A DNA stretch of 45,450 nt from Polysphondylium violaceum (lineage: Eukaryota; Evosea; Eumycetozoa; Dictyosteliales; Dictyosteliaceae). The notes below the pieces were generated by a model. That model did no database searches. It was not told the DNA's origin and saw nothing but the letters and a program-made list of their open reading frames with translations. Positions 34,175 through 45,450 of the stretch are shown piece by piece. Within the stretch, counting starts at the first letter, position 1. The number at the start of each line of letters is the position of its first letter. The position numbers and the translations under genes were made by a program. Location: NCBI GenBank assembly GCA_000277445.1, contig AJWJ01000146.1:1-45450 (forward strand), written 5' to 3'.

Positions 34175-35330
34175 ATGGAGGATTATTATAAAATATTTCA
34201 TCAAACAGCTATATCTGATATAATCTCAAAAGAAGAGACATTGATTGGTATAAATAAGAATTCATCAGTTGAGGAATTACTTTCAGTACTATTCAAATAC
34301 AGTTTATCATCAGTGCCTGTCGTGAATGATTCAACAGGAAAGAGTAGAGTGATTGGATTTGTAGATACAAATGATATACTCACTCTACTAGTGAAATTAT
34401 ATGAAAAGGTAAATGAACAGGGGGTAAACGAGGATGACATCAGATTACTCTCAATTGCATTTCTTCATACTTCAATCTCCAACATCATGGATATCTCTAA
34501 AAAAGATCAATTCACTGTCGTACTAGAGGAACAATCGTTATTAGAGGTCTTAAAATTATATTCCAAAGGTATACATAGAGTTGCTTTGTAAGTAGGAGTA
34601 GCATAGGGTATATTTATATAATCATGATCTCATATTAATCTATTAATATCTAAAATAGGCTATCAGTGTTTTCAGATATTGAAACAATTGTATCTCAATC
34701 AAATGTCATAAACTTTATTTCCAACAATGTTTCATTATTGAGTGGAGTAAAGGATTTAAAGATCTCTCAATTGTTGCCCATGTTGGTCAGTAGGGAATCA
34801 TTGATCACTACAAAGGACAGTGATCTTACTATCTGTTCTTTTAAATCAATGAAGACCAATCACGTGAGTGCAGTGCCTGTACTCGATTCAAATAAATCAA
34901 TTGTTGGCACTCTATCAATCAATGATTTATATGGTCTAAAAGAAAGAAAAGTAAATCAAGCCCTATTGAAACCAACTCTTGAATTTATTCAAAACAAAGA
35001 CACTGATCCAAATAAAAATGTATGTATAATTAGAGTATAGTATATGTTATTTATTTATATTAACAACACACTACACTACACCACACACAATCAATATAGA
35101 AACCATTGAATCCTGTAGTGCTAAAGTTGGATGACACGTTTAAAGATGCAATTGAACTATTGAGTAAATATAAAGTACACCGAGTATGGGTTGTCGATGA
35201 ACACAATACTCCATTGTCTGTCATCTCGCTAACTGACATTTGCAATATTATTGTTAATCCCCCTTTGGAAACTCAAGAGCTAGAAATAGATTCATCTCAA
35301 CAAAATAGGGCTTCTATTCCGTCATCTTAA
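34175..35330 (+). CDS. four-CBS-domain protein, AMPK-gamma/SNF4-like (334 aa)
   Basis: Three exons, 34175-34587, 34659-35019 and 35100-35330, with GTAAGT/GTATGT donors and TAG acceptors, in phase. The product consists almost entirely of two Bateman pairs, i.e. four CBS repeats. Repeated strands are SSVPVVND...VIGFVDTNDIL, the degenerate second repeat ending GIHRVAL, HVSAVPVLDSN...IVGTLSINDLY, and KVHRVWVVDEHNTPLSVISL followed by TDIC. The last repeat, with HRVWVVDE and a closing DI, is the most gamma-subunit-like. CBS pairs bind AMP, ADP, ATP or SAM and sense energy state. Length matches yeast Snf4 and mammalian AMPK gamma1. Dictyostelids should also have a canonical gamma subunit; whether this is it or a paralogue cannot be told here. 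Confidence 0.85.
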
Positions 35331-35979
35331 TGACTTTATTGTCATTATTACTATAATGACACTTTTAAAATAATTAAAATAATTATTAAATTCATAATAT
35401 TATTTTTTTTGTTTATTTGTTTTGGTGTGTGACACTATCAGTTATTATTTGATTGACACACACTAGGGTTTCATAACATTTATATGTTTTTTCCCCCACC
35501 CCAACACCCACTCACACATCAACCAAACGCCACACACTCTAATATTTTGGAATACCCATCAATCAATCCATCACACTATTATAATTTACATTTTTTGACA
35601 TCAATGGAAATCAGTGTGTTCAAAAATTCTTTAAAGGTAGACATTTAATAAGATCTCGATTGATAGGTTGGAGGGTAAAAATGGAAACACTTGCACACTT
35701 TTACACACAAAGAAGGGTATAAATGAGGTAAAGAGGGGGTGGGTAAACAATTTTATTTTTTCCTCTCCAAAAAAATGGTTTTGGATTAACTATTTTTGAC
35801 CCCTCCTCACACATTTAAATGGGGATAGTTTTCATGAGTAATTATGATAAAAAAGAGTTTGAATAAGACAGTATCTTATCGAAGAAAATACATACGCTCA
35901 ATTGATTTATTATTTTGTTGTTTCCACATTTTATGTATTTGTTTTCATAAATATATATTAATAGAATAGGATAGTAGTC
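35331..35979. other. intergenic region between the CBS and LRR genes
   Basis: 649 bp with no gene. A CA-rich tract CCCCCACCCCAACACCCACTCACACA spans 35495-35520. Otherwise it is AT-rich DNA with small G runs (35740-35750). Confidence 0.5.
35495..35520. promoter_or_regulatory. CACCCAC-rich tract (candidate CA-rich element)
   Basis: A 26-bp C/A-rich element containing ACACCCA-like cores, about 460 bp before the LRR gene start. The functional link is inferred from Dictyostelium prespore promoters. Confidence 0.3.
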
Positions 35980-38244
35980 ATGTTTAAAAGTAAACTCTTA
36001 TTACTGTGTATAGTTGTGATACTAGTGATTAGCATCAAATCAACACGTGCATTGGTTCAGTCAGAATGTAAGTGGTTGTTTTATGGGTATATAATGAAAT
36101 AATTAGATATTAACACTGTGTCCAAGACGAAAGTTTGATATCTTTATTAAACAAGATTGAACAAAATACAACAACATATAATGAACTGAATATATGTGAT
36201 TTTCAAGCTTGTCAAAAAGAAGAACCAGATTGTATAAATTATTTTTTATGTGATGATGACAATGATAGAATAACAGATCTCAATATTAAAGGTGAAGGAA
36301 ACATTTCTTTGTCTGCCAATGATTTCAATTTTCCTTTATTAAAATTCCTTAGCATTGATTCTTTTAATGTTGAAACTGATTTTCTTTATCTTTTAAATAC
36401 CAAAGCACCTTTGATAAATACATTGTAAGTATTTGTCGTATTCTATAAATTTAGTGTGGCGTTTTATTAACATTATTTAATAAATTATAGGCAATGCTCA
36501 TATTGTAACATTTCCTCTATCCGAATTGGCACTTCATATAATACTCTATATTTAAATCACAGTAATTTCCAAGGTAGTTTAAATTTATCCTCGATTATTA
36601 ATATCACAAATCTCTATTTATACGATGATGTAGTTTGGGTAAATGATATAGTACCAAGTGATATAATCAATACTTATTACATGAAATTCAAAACTTCTAT
36701 TTTTCCAGATTTAACATATTTTAATAGTTTAGAGTCAATGTATGTTTTAGAGTTTAAAAAATAATAATATAAACCATTATTAATATTCAGTTCATAAATA
36801 GATCTATTTATCCTACGAGCAATGAAATTGATTTTAGTAATCTAAACAAAGCACCTCATATTATGGATTTGTATGTATTATATTGTTTTAAAAGATATTA
36901 ATATACTTTTATTAATATTTTCAACAATTAGTGAGTTTAAAAGAGATAAAAAAGAATCTTTATCGATCAGATTACCTCAATCATTAGTCAATTATAAACC
37001 TTCTATGGAATTAAAAAGTTCATTTTGGAAATTGTATGTATAGTTTTTTATTTAGTTTTTAGATCTAATAATTTTATTAATAATATAAAATAAAGCCATT
37101 CAGAAAATATAAATTGGATTTTAGATGAACCTATAGATTTTTCAAAAACATATATTAAATTATTTGAAAGTAGAGATGGTACTATTAAATTAAATAATCA
37201 AGAATCTAAATTCCCATTCTCTAAAGGAACCTTGATATCTACATTGTAAGTATTTCATATATTTTATCCCATTCATTCCAATTATTTCACTTTTTATTAA
37301 CAAATACTTTAAATAGGAAAATAAATAATGCCAATTTTAATGAAATTGATTTCAATGTATTGGTTAATACTCAATCCAGTAATTTCCAAAATAATAATAT
37401 TTCAATGCAGGTTGGAAATATTACGTTGACCGATTATCAAATTGATATAAATATTGATCAAAACAAAATCTATGGGCCTGTTCCCAACTGGTTTTGTAAT
37501 TTAGATATTTCATTTGCCAACAATCAATTCCAAGGAGATTTGCCATCTTGTTATACTTGTTTTTTGAATAATGCATTGATTAGAGACAAAGTAAAGGGAA
37601 ACAGTTTTTCAAATTACAATGATGATATGACACCATCCCAATATCCTCCATGTAAAACACTGGTAATTCATTACTATTTATTGGCCCATGTGAATCCAAA
37701 TTCGACTTTATATAGTTTAGATACACTTTATGTATTCTATGTGTTTGGCCATGACCTGGGAATAAATTCAAATATTAAAATTGCCCAAGATGATGGATTT
37801 GGTTTATTCTCAATTAAGATGTTGAAGCCAAATGAAATCTATTTTGTAGAATTGAATGAATATAATTATAAGAAATTGAAAAATATATCAAACACTTTCC
37901 ATGATAAAGGACCCCTTACCATAACATTTGTGGATCCCGGTATTACCATCATGATGAATGTATCAAATGTTTTAGATGGCGAGATTCTAGAGTGGAATTC
38001 TACTCTATTGGATCCATTTATGTATGATCATGAGAACCCATCCACTAAAATGCCAATAGAAACATCTACACCTTCTCCAACAAATACACCACCTCCACAA
38101 CAAGGCACCTCAACATCCCCTGCCTCATACGAGTATTCAAATGAAACCATCGATCTTGGCCCAAAATTAAGTTTAGCACCCTTATTCTCTCCATCTCTGA
38201 TCTCAATAATATCCCTTAGTTTAGTAATATTAATTTTACTTTAG
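35980..38244 (+). CDS. LRR-type cell-surface protein with signal peptide and C-terminal anchor (627 aa)
   Basis: Seven exons: 35980-36067, 36127-36424, 36491-36739, 36802-36870, 36932-37033, 37096-37245 and 37317-38244. Reading frame is kept throughout. An N-terminal signal peptide is clear (MFKSKLLLLCIVVILVISI). The body carries irregular leucine-rich repeats, then a conserved block KIYGPVPNWFCNLDISFANN and QFQGDLPSCYTC, typical of plant-like LRR ends in dictyostelid surface proteins. A Pro/Thr/Ser-rich stalk follows (TPSPTNTPPPQQGTS), then a hydrophobic tail ending SLVILILL with no cytosolic residues, which suggests a GPI anchor or a tail anchor. Many N-x-S/T sites occur. Probably an adhesion or recognition protein. 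The acceptor of exon 2 (TCCAAG) is not pyrimidine-rich and is the least certain junction. Confidence 0.82.
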
Positions 38245-39399
38245 ATAATTCAAAAAAATATTCATTTTCAATAAAATACCAGAAACAATCTTTTCACCTT
38301 GACTTTTAAAATCCAATCAAAATAAACACTAAAACTTTGATAATTTAAACTGATAACACCCACCGTAATTCAAAGATATAGTTTATTCAAAAGGCTATAA
38401 TAATATCATAAAAAATTTTCATCAATCAAATATCAACAGGATTGTTGGTGTTGAATTTTTAAATTACGATTCAATTTGTGTATGATTGACTAGAAGCAAA
38501 TCTGTGAGAATAGGGTTAGAGATTAATGCCCGCGAATTCAGCAACACCCACACCTTATTTCATTGAATTAGATTGATTTGTTCCAAGATATGATAGATGT
38601 AATCTCGTCCCTTCTTATTCCCTCCTTGCCCTATCAATGTATGGGTTTGTATAATATATCTTATTATTATTGGAATGTAAGCTTGTGTGCTGCCAGCTGG
38701 TCATTGTTTCTCATTTGAAAAAATTTAAAAATTAAAAAAAAAAAAAAAAGAAGAGAAATTTGACACATATGCACAGGGTGTGGGTGAGAAAGTAAATTTG
38801 CAATAAATAAATAAATAACTATTGTCCTTTATATATCCATATTATCCTTATTTATCAAGGAAAACATTTACTTGAACAACAATAACAAAAAAAGACACAA
38901 TTGCCTGAAAATGGAAATCTAAATCAAATAGAGAAACAAACAACTGTTGCACTCAAATCGAATATCAAAGAAAGAAATTTGCTGAAAAAAATCAAATATT
39001 TCAAAAATAAAAAAATTTTAAAAAAAAATTTTGAATATCTTTTCTCAAAGACACTTTTTTTACATTACATTAGAGCACACTATTTATACAAATATCTATC
39101 TATTTTTATTATTAATCAAATACATATACATACTCACTCCACTCCACTCCACTCCACTGTATAAACACACACACTCCCACCCCCTTATACACTTTATCAT
39201 TTATTCATCATTGAATCAAATCATCAATTTTTAAACCAATAATTTATTAAATAATATATATATATATTTATATATATTACAACAACAACTTGTTTAATTG
39301 TATTATTTTATTACCATTTCTGTAAAATCATCTTACTCTCTCTAAAACTCTATTTCTTCTTTTTCTTTTACCTACTCTATTATATATAAATAAACAAGA
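38245..39399. other. intergenic region between the LRR and Rab genes
   Basis: 1155 bp. It holds CA/GT-rich tracts (38544-38554; 38776-38787), an imperfect inverted repeat (38447-38457 with 38535-38548), an (ACTCC)n tandem repeat, and an AT-rich leader before the Rab ATG. The open frames here are low-complexity and not supported. Confidence 0.5.
39134..39158 (+). repeat. (ACTCC)5 short tandem repeat
   Basis: Five perfect ACTCC units about 240 bp upstream of the Rab gene. C-rich repeats like this stand out in the AT-rich background. Confidence 0.85.
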
Positions 39400-40705
<1,306 letters not shown>

Positions 40706-41783
40706 AAAGTGAGAAAAAAAAAAAAAAAAAGAAAAAAAAAGAAAAAATATCTTGACTAGTCGTGATCGTGTAATCATCGTCATATGTTGATGATGCTGAC
40801 TGATTGTGGTATGCTCCTACAACCTCCATTTATGCGTCATGAGTAATTTTGATTTATTATTCAATTTTTACCCCCAGTGAGCGCAAGAACGTGAGTGTGA
40901 ATTACAACTAAAACTATCATTTTACACTGAAAACATTTTATAATTGTAATAATATTTGTTTTTGTAGTGTGTGTTGTTTATTACCACGTCGAGAAGCAAA
41001 GAGAGCGTGTGTGTATTGACAACAACAACAAATAAACAATTTATTGTGTTGTGTGTGTTTTATTTTTTGTTTTTTTAAAATAGATATATTTAAATTAGAT
41101 ATATAAAAAAACTATCTCTATTTTTATATTGTTGCCATAGTTGTGTGTGTGTGTGTTTGTATGTGTGTTTAATTATAGGAAAAGAAGAATAGGTTTATCT
41201 ATAGAATAGGATTATATTGTTTTTATTATTTTTATAGACTTTTTTTTTTTTATTTTCTTCTACTGTTGTCATTCTTTCACCCAGAGAAGTCCGGATATAT
41301 ACAACACATAATTTTTTTTAAAAAATTTTCATAAATTTTTGTGAAGAAACCAACACTCCCAAATTTCTAAAGAATTTTTTTTCTTTTTTTTTACATTTTT
41401 TGGTTCCACTCAAAACAACATTTAATTTTTGGTTCTTGTCTATAATAATAACTTTATCTTATTATAGATTAAAACAGCAAATTCATTAATTAATATTTTA
41501 TTGTGTGAGTGTGTTTGTGCTTTTTTATTTTTTAGGGTGTGTTTTTTTTCACTTTCTCACTTTCATTATTTTTCTACTATCACTTATTCATTGTGTTGTT
41601 GAAGTATTAGTAGGAATAGTAGTAATAGTGTTTTTGTTATTGTGTATATAAATAAAACTAACCTATACATACTATATCATATTATATTATATCATATTTT
41701 ATTTTCATTTACTCATTCCATTTTCTTTTTTCATTGCAAGCAGTATACATCAAATATATTGCAAACATATATAAATATTATAT
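40706..41783. other. 1.1-kb intergenic region upstream of the GRAM-VASt gene
   Basis: AT-rich with (GT)n tracts around 41145-41168 and T runs. The frame at 40647-40829 on the minus strand is antisense filler over the Rab 3' end. No gene is supported. Confidence 0.5.
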
Positions 41784-44700
41784 ATGAAAATGACAGTAGC
41801 CAAAGATGATAGTTCATTTCATCTTTTATTTCATTCTCTTCCTTTAGATGATAAATTAATTGAAGGTAAAGATAGACATAGCTTTTATATTCACAATCAT
41901 ATGATTGCTGTGGTATTAATTAATTCATAATATAGAATATAATTGTAGTTATAATGAAGGAGCAGCAGTATCAATTGGTAAACTTTATATATCACAAAAT
42001 CATGTATCTTATTCATCTAAAATTGGATCAACCTATATTATCATCCCAATCAAAGATATAGTATCAATCTCTAAAAAGAACTCTGTGATTCTTTTCCCAA
42101 ATGCTATTGAAATTGTTACAATCAAAGATCAAAAGTACTTTTTCTCTGCTTTTCTATCAAGAGATTTGGCATTTGCTACACTATCAACCATTATCAATGC
42201 AGGTGGTGGCACAAGAACAAAGATATTTGAGGATGCTTTATTATCTGATCTCAACAATTATAGTTCGGGTAACAACAACAACACTAGTGATAATAGATCA
42301 ACTATAAAGTTTTCACATGAAGATATACCTGATCCTGTTAATCTTACAGATTCTGCTTCATCATCTTCATCCCATTCACCTGTATCTATGGAGCCCAATC
42401 CATTTCAAGAAACTCCAACCTATTCTACATTTCAAAGTAAATTACAAAAATCAGATACTGAAATCATTAACAACAACAACAACAACAACAATGACAATGA
42501 GGTTGAGAGTATAAATTCAAATAATAGTGACAAAAGTAGTTTGACTTCAGTTAAAGGCAGCAGTACACCTTCACATTCACCATCAAATAAAATGTTAAAT
42601 TCTAAAATCAATACCAACGCTGCTGATAAAAAAGAAGAACAACCTACAGACCCATTACAATCAAATCTTAGTCACAGTACAAATAGTATAGAGGAGAGTT
42701 CTTTTAAAAGATCAAAAGATTCATTGGCAACAAAAAGAAATAGTTCACTTTTAGATATATCAACTCATAGATCAAATGATGATGAGAATAATAATAATAG
42801 TAGTACATCTGTAGAAGAAAGTACAACTAGAGATGATTCAAATAACAATAATAATAATAATAATAATAGTAATACAAATAATAGTCAAACCACTGTAAAT
42901 AGTAATAATAATAGTAGTAATAATAATCAAAATCAAACTAATAATTTAGTTACTCAATCACCATTAAAATCATCACAAACTATAAATCCAACCCCTCCAT
43001 CACCTACCGTTCCAACCAAACAGATTCATAAAAATCCACATTTTAAACCACAACCATTAAATGGTGCAACGACAACAACAGCAACAAATAGTAATACTCA
43101 TCATAGTCCACCTCATCAAAATCATAGTAATACTCATCACAGTCCACCAAATACTCATAGTCCACCAAATAATTCAAGCCCACCAAACACTCGACATCAT
43201 CAATTACCACCTACACCAAAACAACTGCATCAACAAGAACAACAACAACTTCAACAACAACATATACAACATCAACAACAACATATACAACATCAACAAC
43301 AACATATACAACATCAACAACATATACAACACCAACAACATATACAACATCAACAACAACAAAGGGTTCAAGAAGTTCAACCTATTGTACAACAACAAAC
43401 ACAACCACAACCACAGTCGCAACCAATAGTACAACAACAACAACAACAACAACAACAATCACAACCACAACCACAACCACAGCAACAACCACAACCACAA
43501 CCAATACAACAACCAGCAGAAAAATCAGATTTTCTTAAATTACCAATGACTGATAAATGTGACCATATCAATTTATCAGATTTTGATGAACCTGCATGGT
43601 CAACTGAAAAATATCCAATTTCAATTTCGGAGTTTTACGATATCATTGTGAAATCTGATTTCTGGGGATCAGTCAACACCACCAGTTCCTACACTGAGCA
43701 ATCTATCGCTGAATGGAAACCAACCAATCCTTGTTGTATCACTAGAAACATGGATTTTAGAACTGCAATTTCGTTCAAAATTGGCCCAAAGAGTACCAGA
43801 GTGGCTCAAACTCAAAAATGTAGATTAAAAAACAAAAATGAATTGATTCTCGTCAGTAGTTCAGTCAGTAAGGATGTCCCCTATGGAGATGCATTTTCTG
43901 TTGAAAATTTAATTGTTGTTCAAGCTATTGACGAATCCAATTGTTTTACAAAGATTTCAAGCAAGATTAAATTTACAAAGACCATTTGGGGTATCTCGTC
44001 TATGATTCAGAAATCTGCACTCACTGGAAACAAAGAGTTTTTCGTGTTGTGGAATACAATGGTGAGAAATCAAATTGAGACCTATGTCTACAATAAATTA
44101 AAGGCCTCCAAGAAACCATCAGCCGCCCAAAAAACAACTCTTACAGGAACACCCAATCCCTCGCCCAGAGACACTGTCGCCCTTGTCACGCCATTGCCCC
44201 AAGACACACCCATTCTGGTCACATCTTCTGCACCCGCTACAGTCATGGTGAAATTGGAACCCAGTGGCACAGCTGCTTCATCTGCTACTCTTGGCGGACA
44301 TGCTTCACCATTGCCATCACCATCGTCTTTGGATGTGTCTGACATATCCAAACCATCAATCACTGCTTCTACCACTGCCACCGCCACTGTACCAATCATT
44401 ACCGCCACTGAAAAAACGTATATTCAAATATTTGCAGGCGTTTTATTGTTTTTACTTGTTGCTCTATTATTTAGTTCATTCTCTTCCTCATCAAACTCAG
44501 CATCTTTGAATAACCAAATTACTCGATTTTCAAATTCACTTTTACTTTTGGACTCAAAAATCAATGCTCTCGCTGATGGAAAGGCCCCCGATGACGGTAA
44601 AGTTACATACACTTCCAACATTGGTAAAGATAGAATCGAACTACTTCGTGAAAGATTAGACATTGCAAATTCATTACTCTTGAGAGCTCAAAGTATGATT

Positions 44701-44907
44701 TCAACCCTTCAAGGTGAATTGGCTTTAGAAGATCTCAAGATGAACAATCAATTCAACAATGTAAATTATGATATGGATCAAAACAACAATAATAGTTCTT
44801 GGCTTAGTTTTAAAACTATATTTGTTACATCCATCATTATTGGTCTTAGTGTTTTGGTATATACTGGTAAATTTAATACCTTGAAGGAAAAGATTTTAAA
44901 TAAATAG
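41784..44907 (+). CDS. GRAM-VASt (Aster/Lam-type) membrane-contact sterol transfer protein (1017 aa)
   Basis: Two exons, 41784-41865 and 41936-44907, joined through a split Glu codon (GTAAAG donor, ATATAG acceptor). An N-terminal GRAM domain (about 22-125) includes VSIGKLYISQNHVSYSSKIG and ends in a helix that follows KYFFSAFLSRDLAF. A 440-residue Asn-, Ser- and Gln-rich linker follows. A VASt domain (StART-like) lies at about 569-751, with HINLSDFDEP, ITRNMDF and TQKCRLKNKNELILVSSSV. A transmembrane segment is at about 855-877 and a second hydrophobic stretch near the C-terminus (988-1006). This is the GRAMD1/Aster and yeast Lam arrangement: ER-anchored proteins that sense plasma-membrane lipid with GRAM and carry sterol with VASt. 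An in-frame ATG at 41790 is an alternative start. Confidence 0.92.
43261..43361 (+). repeat. in-frame CATATACAA minisatellite (His-Ile-Gln-rich)
   Basis: Inside the GRAM-VASt linker. Units beginning CATATACAA occur at 43261, 43282, 43303, 43321 and 43339, so the period is 21, 21, 18 and 18 nt. They encode HIQHQQQ and HIQHQQ. CAA runs flank it on both sides. Confidence 0.85.
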
Positions 44908-45323
44908 TTTATTTATTTTTCTAAACAAATATTATTACGAATTGTATGTTGGTGAGATCAATGATAAGTCATACTATAAATTTTCATATGAGTTGGACTA
45001 ATTGTATGAGCAAAAACAAAATCAATTCCATCAAAATATACTTCCTCTTGTTGTCATCGATATCACTCGCTTCTGATAATTAATAAACAGATCCCTTAGA
45101 CCGAATTAACAGACAACATAAAAAAATACACAAGGGAGTGTGCATGCTCAAGCAGTGGGTATATATAGTGTTAGATTATTTTTTTTTTTGTTTTAATTAG
45201 GATGTAGACAATTACAATTTTTGTATCTTGTCCCTCCTTCAATTTTTTGTTTTAATTATATATAGTGAAAGATTAGTTTTGAAAAAGTAGAAAGATTATA
45301 TTAATTTTTTCCACTTTAACCAT
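44908..45323. other. intergenic region before tRNA-Gln
   Basis: 416 bp, AT-rich, with no ORF or element. It lies directly upstream of a tRNA gene, a common target for dictyostelid retrotransposons, but no such element is visible here. Confidence 0.55.
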
Positions 45324-45395
45324 GGTTTTATGGTGTAATTGGTAGCACTCGGGACTTTGAATCCCGCAATCTGAGTTCGATTCTCAGTAGAACCA
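45324..45395 (+). tRNA. tRNA-Gln (anticodon TTG)
   Basis: A 72-nt cloverleaf. The acceptor GGTTTTA pairs with TAGAACC (one G-T), discriminator A. The D arm contains AATTGGTAG. The anticodon stem CGGGA/TCCCG encloses CTTTGAA, giving TTG (reads CAA, glutamine). The T arm CTGAG/CTCAG encloses TTCGATT. A T4 run follows within two bases. CAA is the dominant Gln codon in the window, so this tRNA fits its demand. Confidence 0.97.
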
Positions 45396-45450
45396 CTTTT
45401 AAAGATTAATTATTCATCTATCGGGCTAAGAAAGGTACTTGGAATGATAA

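Noticed and set aside
36761-36790. Alternative acceptor TATTCAG for LRR exon 4
   Set aside because: It gives an in-frame stop after two codons; the next acceptor AAATAG at 36801 restores frame.
38447-38548. Imperfect inverted repeat GGTGTTG-AATT / AATT-CAG-CAACACC with a loop of about 77 nt
   Set aside because: Only 11 paired bases with a bulge, no box motifs or terminator; chance is likely in repeat-rich DNA.
42432-43571. Leu- and Cys-rich antisense frames over the Asn/Gln linker of the GRAM-VASt gene
   Set aside because: Direct complements of CAA and AAT/AAC repeats.

Overview
The window is nuclear DNA from a dictyostelid social amoeba. The DNA is very AT-rich, with long A/T homopolymers between genes. 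Introns are short (about 55-220 nt), AT-rich, and have GTAAGT or GTATGT donors. Proteins carry Asn, Gln, Ser, Thr and His homopolymer runs, and there are group-typical families (FNIP-repeat protein, RasGEF, Ras and Rab GTPases, LRR surface protein). Genes use the standard code. The exact species cannot be read from the window; a non-discoideum dictyostelid is my inference. No transposon, retroelement, virus-like element or CRISPR array was seen.

Layout, left to right: tRNA-Ile(AAU); a glycine-rich PH-domain protein (-); an unidentified small spliced gene (-); a Ras GTPase (-); mitochondrial glycine-cleavage T protein (+); Mediator subunit Med28 (-) divergent from UNC-50 (+); a RING-CH protein (+) convergent with a DHHC palmitoyltransferase (-); tRNA 2'-O-methyltransferase TRM13 (+) convergent with an FNIP-repeat protein (-); a DNAJC17-like J/RRM protein (+); a 3.8-kb gene-free stretch with one candidate ncRNA; a sphingosine/diacylglycerol-type lipid kinase (+) convergent with a RasGEF (-); a four-CBS-domain protein (+); an LRR-type surface protein (+); a Rab GTPase (+); a GRAM-VASt (Aster/Lam type) sterol-transfer protein (+); and tRNA-Gln(UUG). 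Most genes were assembled from two to seven exons by hand. Each junction was checked for GT-AG ends and reading phase; the small gene at 5603-6174 is the one that could not be closed.

The genes do not form an operon or a single pathway. Several concern membranes and signalling: Ras, RasGEF, Rab, palmitoylation, lipid kinase, sterol transfer, UNC-50 in the Golgi. This is probably chance clustering in a gene-dense genome. Long divergent intergenic regions carry CACACCCA / TGGGTGTG tracts resembling the CA-rich/G-box elements of Dictyostelium developmental promoters.

The strongest oddity is the RasGEF. Upstream of its catalytic domains it appears to hold a tandem series of ubiquitin-like folds, and one pair reads very much like the talin F0-F1 head. 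The LRR gene is also notable for a run of symmetric phase-2 exons. A weaker candidate is a pol III-type non-coding RNA with a DUSE-like upstream element near 22.8 kb.
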